A stretch of DNA of 27,380 nucleotides, taken from positions 1 to 27,380 of the forward strand of contig NW_004086399.1 of assembly GCF_000220395.1 (NCBI RefSeq). Reading direction: 5' to 3'. Shown piece after piece: positions 23,227 to 27,380 of this stretch; position 1 is the stretch's first letter; each line of letters begins with the position of its first letter. This DNA comes from Ichthyophthirius multifiliis. Taxonomy: Eukaryota; Ciliophora; Oligohymenophorea; Hymenostomatida. The notes beneath the pieces are model-generated. The model saw only the letters and a list, made by a program, of their open reading frames with translations, ran no database searches and had not been told where the DNA came from. The translations under genes and the position numbers were made by a program.

Positions 23227-23682
23227 AAAAAATAAAATAAAATTTTTGATAAATACATTAAAATGGAATAAAGCTATATAATATAATATTAAACTAATTG
23301 TTTATGTTTAAAATAATAAAAATAGTAATTATTTATTAAATTTAAATAAAAAATATAAATATTTACTATTTTATTTTAAATCAAATCAAAAATTTATAAA
23401 TAATAATAAAAAAACTTTATATTTATAAAAAATAAAATTAAAAAATGTATAAAGAAACTAAAAGAAAATATTATAAAATATTTTTAATTTATATTATTTA
23501 TATATGTACATATATATATAAAATAAATAAAAAATATTCAATTTTTTTTATTATTTTTTTCTATATTTAATATTAATTATATATATGAATATTTTAATTA
23601 AAAAATAAAATAATATTTGAATTTGTTATATATATACTATAATTTTATATATATTTATTCTTTTTTTAAATAAAATGGTTTT
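23227..23682. other. Spacer between small ORF and RABL3-like gene
   Basis: About 455 bp of AT-rich spacer between two convergent 3' ends. Nothing else was recognised. Confidence 0.5.
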
Positions 23683-24697
23683 TCACACTTCTGGAATATC
23701 TTTTTTATTTTAATCAGAAAAAAAATTATTTAAAGTTATGTTAAATTTAATTTTAAACTTCTAAATAATACTAGAAAATAAATCTTATATAATACTTTTA
23801 AATTCAGAAATTTTATTCGTTTCAAATTAAGTTAGTATTGAATTATTATCGCTTTTTTTATTTAAATTATTCAAAGTGTATTTACACATATTTTTATTTA
23901 ATTTCGGTAATTTTATTATATTTTCGAAATTATTTTATTTAATTTTCAGAATACATTCTATACAAATTTCACTCAAAAATAAATTAAACATATTAATTTC
24001 CAATAATTACGATTAATTATCAAATAAATTATTTGCGTTTAAAAAAAGCAAATTTTCTCCTTTAGAACATTAAAATTTATTATTTAATTTCTAGATGATT
24101 TTATTTTTAATTTAAAATTTATATTTTTAAGGTATTAAATCATTTTTAGTTCCTATAAATAAAAAAGGTATATTCCATAAATATTAAGATTCTTTTTATT
24201 AATTATTATTATAAAATATTGTGTTAATCCATTTATCAAAATTACGAAATGTATTCAAATTTGTAAGGTCAAAAAAAAATATAACTGCGTTGAATTCACA
24301 TAATTAATAATGAGTAAAAACATTTAAAAAATCTCTCTGTTTAGCTTCTCCGGCTAAATCCCAAAATTGTATTATGCATTCTTATGTTTAATTTTTCTTT
24401 TATATATAATAAAATTAAATTTATTTTATATATTTTATATTGCATTATTTTTACATCGTTAAATGATATAATATCAGTACTAGATTACATAAGTTTTTTT
24501 TAATTAGGAATATGTTCACATACATGAATATCACATCCTATTGTTTTTTAGGGCTTTTAATTTTGATTTATTTTAAAATAATTTTATTATGAACAATAGT
24601 TTTCTAAAAAAGTTGTTTTGCCGACATGAGAATCGCCAAAAACTAAAAAATTTAATTTATGTTTATTTGCGATTAAAGGTTGCCTATCGATATCCAT
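23683..24697 (-). CDS. RABL3-like small GTPase with C-terminal extension
   Basis: Exons 24697-24455 and 24396-23683 (957 nt, 318 aa plus TGA), with one GT...AG intron at 24397-24454 (58 bp). It is a Ras-superfamily GTP-binding protein. Seen: G1 P-loop FGDSHVGKTTF (Lys27, Thr28), a TIGCDIHV switch I region, G3 FWDLAGEA (Asp94), VIFFFDLTNLNTFRNFDKWI, and G4 FIGTKNDLI. A GCDIHV-type switch I, a long insert before the WD.AG motif, and a DLTN..S/T..N...W segment match the Rab-like 3 (RABL3) family better than true Rabs. The catalytic Gln of DTAGQ is Glu98 here. The C-terminus has about 100 extra Asn/Lys-rich residues beyond the human length (236) and no prenylation Cys, in keeping with RABL3 proteins not being prenylated. 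An acceptor at 24397 is preferred because it keeps the frame into QECIIQFWDLAGE. Confidence 0.82.
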
Positions 24698-24973
24698 ATT
24701 TTTATAATTTTATATATTTTATTTTTTTAAATTTATATTAATTAATATATAATAAATAAAAAAATGAAATAGAGCTTTTTATTATTAATCAAACAAAAAA
24801 TACATTTATAAAGTAGTATAATATAAGAATTATTAAAAATTAAATATATGATAATATATTTTTTTAAATAATAAATTTATAAGTTAAATTATATTTGAAA
24901 TATTAGAATAATAATTAAAAAAAATATAAATTATTAAAATATTGAAACATTATCTATATTAATTTTTACTTTT

Positions 24974-25110
24974 TCATGAATTTTTATCCTTTAATTTTTA
25001 TAAAATATATATCATTTTAGCTTAATCAATTTATCCTAAAACTTCATAATTTAATTAAAAATTATCTTAAGAAAATCCATGGCCATTAAACTAATAATTA
25101 AAGGTAAATA

Positions 25111-25162
<52 letters not shown>

Positions 25163-27380
25163 TTATATATTTATTTCTTCTTATTTTATATTATTAATAA
25201 TAATATATATATTTTTTTATATTTAATTTTATTTTTATATAATAAATATATTTTTCTATTTTCATTTATTTATTTATTTTTAATATAAAATTTCTATTAT
25301 ATTTTAAAATAATTTATATATATATTTAATAATTTTTGTTTTTTTACTCCGCAAAAGAAAGCTTTAGGTATAGCACTACAAATACTTTCTTAATTTTTAA
25401 TTTTTTTTATAAATTCATTTATTTAATCTTTACTAGCACTTAAATCAATTAAAATATATTTATAAATATTTTATTATTTTAGAAATTATATATAAGCTTC
25501 GAATGCATTTTATATATTTTAAATTTCCAATTCTCTTCCTATCTCTTTTTTATTCTACATAAATTGTTTTATCATATTACTTTATTTAAAATTTCCCAAT
25601 GCCAATAAAATCGTTTCTGTTATTAAAAAGTCCTATAATTTTTTTTTTTTTTCATATATATTTTCTTTTTTATATACTTTATTCCATATGTTTTCATATA
25701 GCCATTATCTTTAATATTTTTATAATCTTGATTTATTTATTTCATTAGTTAAATATTTATTTAATCCTACATAATTTTTATTTTCTGTACTCTATTAATC
25801 TCCTTTAAATTTAAAATTTTACATAACTTAAGGACTCATTAGATTAGACATATTAGAAATATTAGAAATACTATTTATTGATGTTTTATATGATATAGAT
25901 TAAGCTTTAATATTTGGTGTTTCATCTATTTAACTTTTTTATTCTATTTTTTTTTATAAAAATTTAAGTATATATACATATTTATTTTACCTTATAATAA
26001 GCATAATATCTTATCAGATTTATCATCATTTAGTAAATAATTTTCCTTAGTATTAATATTTAAGGTTTCGTATTATTTATTATTTAAATAGTTTTTAAAA
26101 TTTTTATGAATTTACATAAATTGCTTTTTACCAGGAGATCTAAATAATTAATAAGGAGAAATTATATTTTGAGGTGAATGCTATTAAGATTTATGAAATT
26201 GTTATTCATTTTATCTATTTATATATATAGAATTATCTTTATTTATTTATTCTGATGTCTATATTACATTTTTAAGTATTTTTTAAACCGAAGAAACTAG
26301 ATTTTTCTTATATAATTTAATACTAGTATGAATTTATTTTTTTATTTTTTTAGAATCGTTATCAATATTAATATTACTATTTTCTTAATGAGAAATTTAC
26401 TAATCGGGTTTATTAGATAAATACTTTACTTATTTACTTTTCAATTTTAAATTTTAAATACCATTTCCTAATTATGTACAACTAAAATGATCTATACTTT
26501 ATTATTTCTATTAAAGTATATAATTTTATTTATCGAGTTTTTAATTATTTAAAAAATACATGTTTTTATCACCATTATTATTAATTTTTAAATTTGGAAC
26601 AAGCTCCTTTTTTTATTCCTTTGTTTAAGGGAACCATTTATATTCTTTTTTTTGGTCGTTTTTATGTCGTAACTAGGATAAGTCAAGGTCAAAAGGTTTA
26701 CATAAAAAATTATATTTTTTATTCTAGTTTTTATTTTCATTAAATAAAGCGTCTTAAGAATATCTCTATTATAGTTAAAATCTTTACTTTGTCTCTATTA
26801 AAGCAGTAGAAAAATATTATTATAAAATTATAGATACTCTTTTTTCTATTTTATTTTCTTATGGTATTTTTTCACCATTTGATATTAAACTATCACTGTT
26901 TTAATATTTTCTTTAAGTTTAAAATTCTAAAGATAATGAACCTTGTTTTAATTTAATTGTTTCTAAAATTAATAAAAGAATTGTATGGTTTATTTATTTT
27001 CCATGTAAATCTTGTTAATTTAATTTTCTATTAAGATTGGAATGTTAAAATATTATCTTTTTTATGTAAAAAAGAAAAAAAAAAAAAAAAAAAAATTACT
27101 TCAGAAAATAGGACTATTATCGGAGAATTATCTGGTAAATCGAATTCAAAACTTAATAGAATTTAATTTTATTTATCACATTACATAAATATACAATTTA
27201 AATTAAATTCAATATTTTCTTAATCACATATTAAATAAACTAAAGAATAAAATATCTAATTTTAAAGTAAAAAATTATTATTCACTAATAATGATAAAAA
27301 TATAATAATATAGATAAATATTGTTATTTGCGAATAATATATAAATATAAAAAATTTATTTAATAATATAATATATATAT
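24974..27380 (-). CDS. Degenerate hybrid histidine-kinase-like protein, 5' part outside window
   Basis: Minus-strand exons 27380-27100 (incomplete at the window edge), 27056-25991, 25943-25348 and 25090-24974. They are joined by GT...AG introns 27057-27099, 25944-25990 and 25091-25347, and total about 686 codons to TGA 24974-24976 with all phases consistent. Hydrophobic residues at the visible N-end may be membrane segments. FEFDLPDNSPIIVLFSEII aligns without gaps to the histidine-kinase H-box (SHELRTPLNxIIGFSELL), with Phe where the phosphoacceptor His should be. ILETIKLKQGSLSLE fits the INDILDFSKIEAGKLxLE helix, and IEKRVSIILQQYFSTALIET fits the N-box region with its key Asn replaced. A long Asn/Lys/Ser-rich segment follows. 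The C-terminal about 160 residues resemble a receiver domain: LALGNFKQSN (acidic pair lost), YKYILIDLSAS (Asp kept), EVLGQIDQAKMIYILQKL (Lys region altered). It is probably a pseudo two-component protein. Identification rests on motif-level similarity only. Confidence 0.55.
25113..25154. repeat. (AT)n microsatellite inside histidine-kinase-like intron
   Basis: About 40 bp of AT dinucleotides in the 257-bp intron 25091-25347, the longest intron proposed in the window. Confidence 0.85.
27073..27095. repeat. Poly-A run (T-run of an intron on the minus strand)
   Basis: A 23-bp class A run on the plus strand, read as a pyrimidine tract inside the 43-bp intron 27057-27099 of the histidine-kinase-like gene. 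Confidence 0.8.

Noticed and set aside
1-27380. Transposons, virus-like elements, CRISPR arrays, telomere repeats
   Set aside because: No transposase, reverse transcriptase, integrase or capsid-like frames, no long terminal or inverted repeats beyond AT-only palindromes, no spaced direct repeats, and no C4A2/G4T2 arrays were seen.

Overview
The window looks like ciliate macronuclear DNA, most likely Ichthyophthirius multifiliis or a close oligohymenophorean (species assignment is inference). Four things point there. The DNA is extremely AT-rich, with spacers only a few percent GC and exons roughly 20-28 percent. Every conserved gene reads through many in-frame TAA and TAG codons at positions where relatives have Gln or other polar residues, and all end on TGA. 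Introns are short GT...AG introns, mostly 43-145 bp. Several proteins carry Asn/Gln-rich extensions. Because stop-to-stop reading with the standard code breaks these genes into small pieces, most were found by reading with TAA/TAG as Gln.

Layout: 1-3198 is an AT desert. A decayed copy of an Old Yellow Enzyme gene (about 3199-4080, minus) lies beside the intact gene (4524-5672, minus). After a spacer comes a U5 snRNP 40-kDa WD40 protein, SNRNP40 (7057-8234, minus, 3 exons), then a GC-elevated stretch of unknown identity (about 8440-9130) and another desert. Next, all on the plus strand, are a PAF-acetylhydrolase-like lipase with an N-terminal multi-pass membrane domain (10657-12221), a CAMTA-type transcription factor with CG-1, IPT/TIG, ankyrin-like and IQ segments (12426-15368), tRNA-Glu(UUC) (15689-15760), and a CDK12/CTK1-like kinase with a 500-residue Asn/Gln tail (16066-19456). 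A 3.5-kb AT desert follows, then a small unrecognised ORF (22969-23226, plus), a RABL3-like GTPase (23683-24697, minus), and the 3' part of a degenerate hybrid histidine-kinase-like gene that runs off the right edge (24974-27380, minus).

The genes do not form an operon or an obvious pathway. They are ordinary ciliate housekeeping and signalling genes: flavin redox, splicing, phospholipid hydrolysis, Ca2+/calmodulin-linked transcription, CTD-type kinase, small GTPase, two-component-like. The most unusual points are a CAMTA homologue in a unicellular ciliate, a hybrid histidine kinase that seems to have lost its phosphoacceptor His and receiver acidic pair, a lipase with a fused membrane domain, and the concentration of the long (AT)n microsatellites inside introns. 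No transposon, virus-like element, CRISPR array or telomere repeat was seen.
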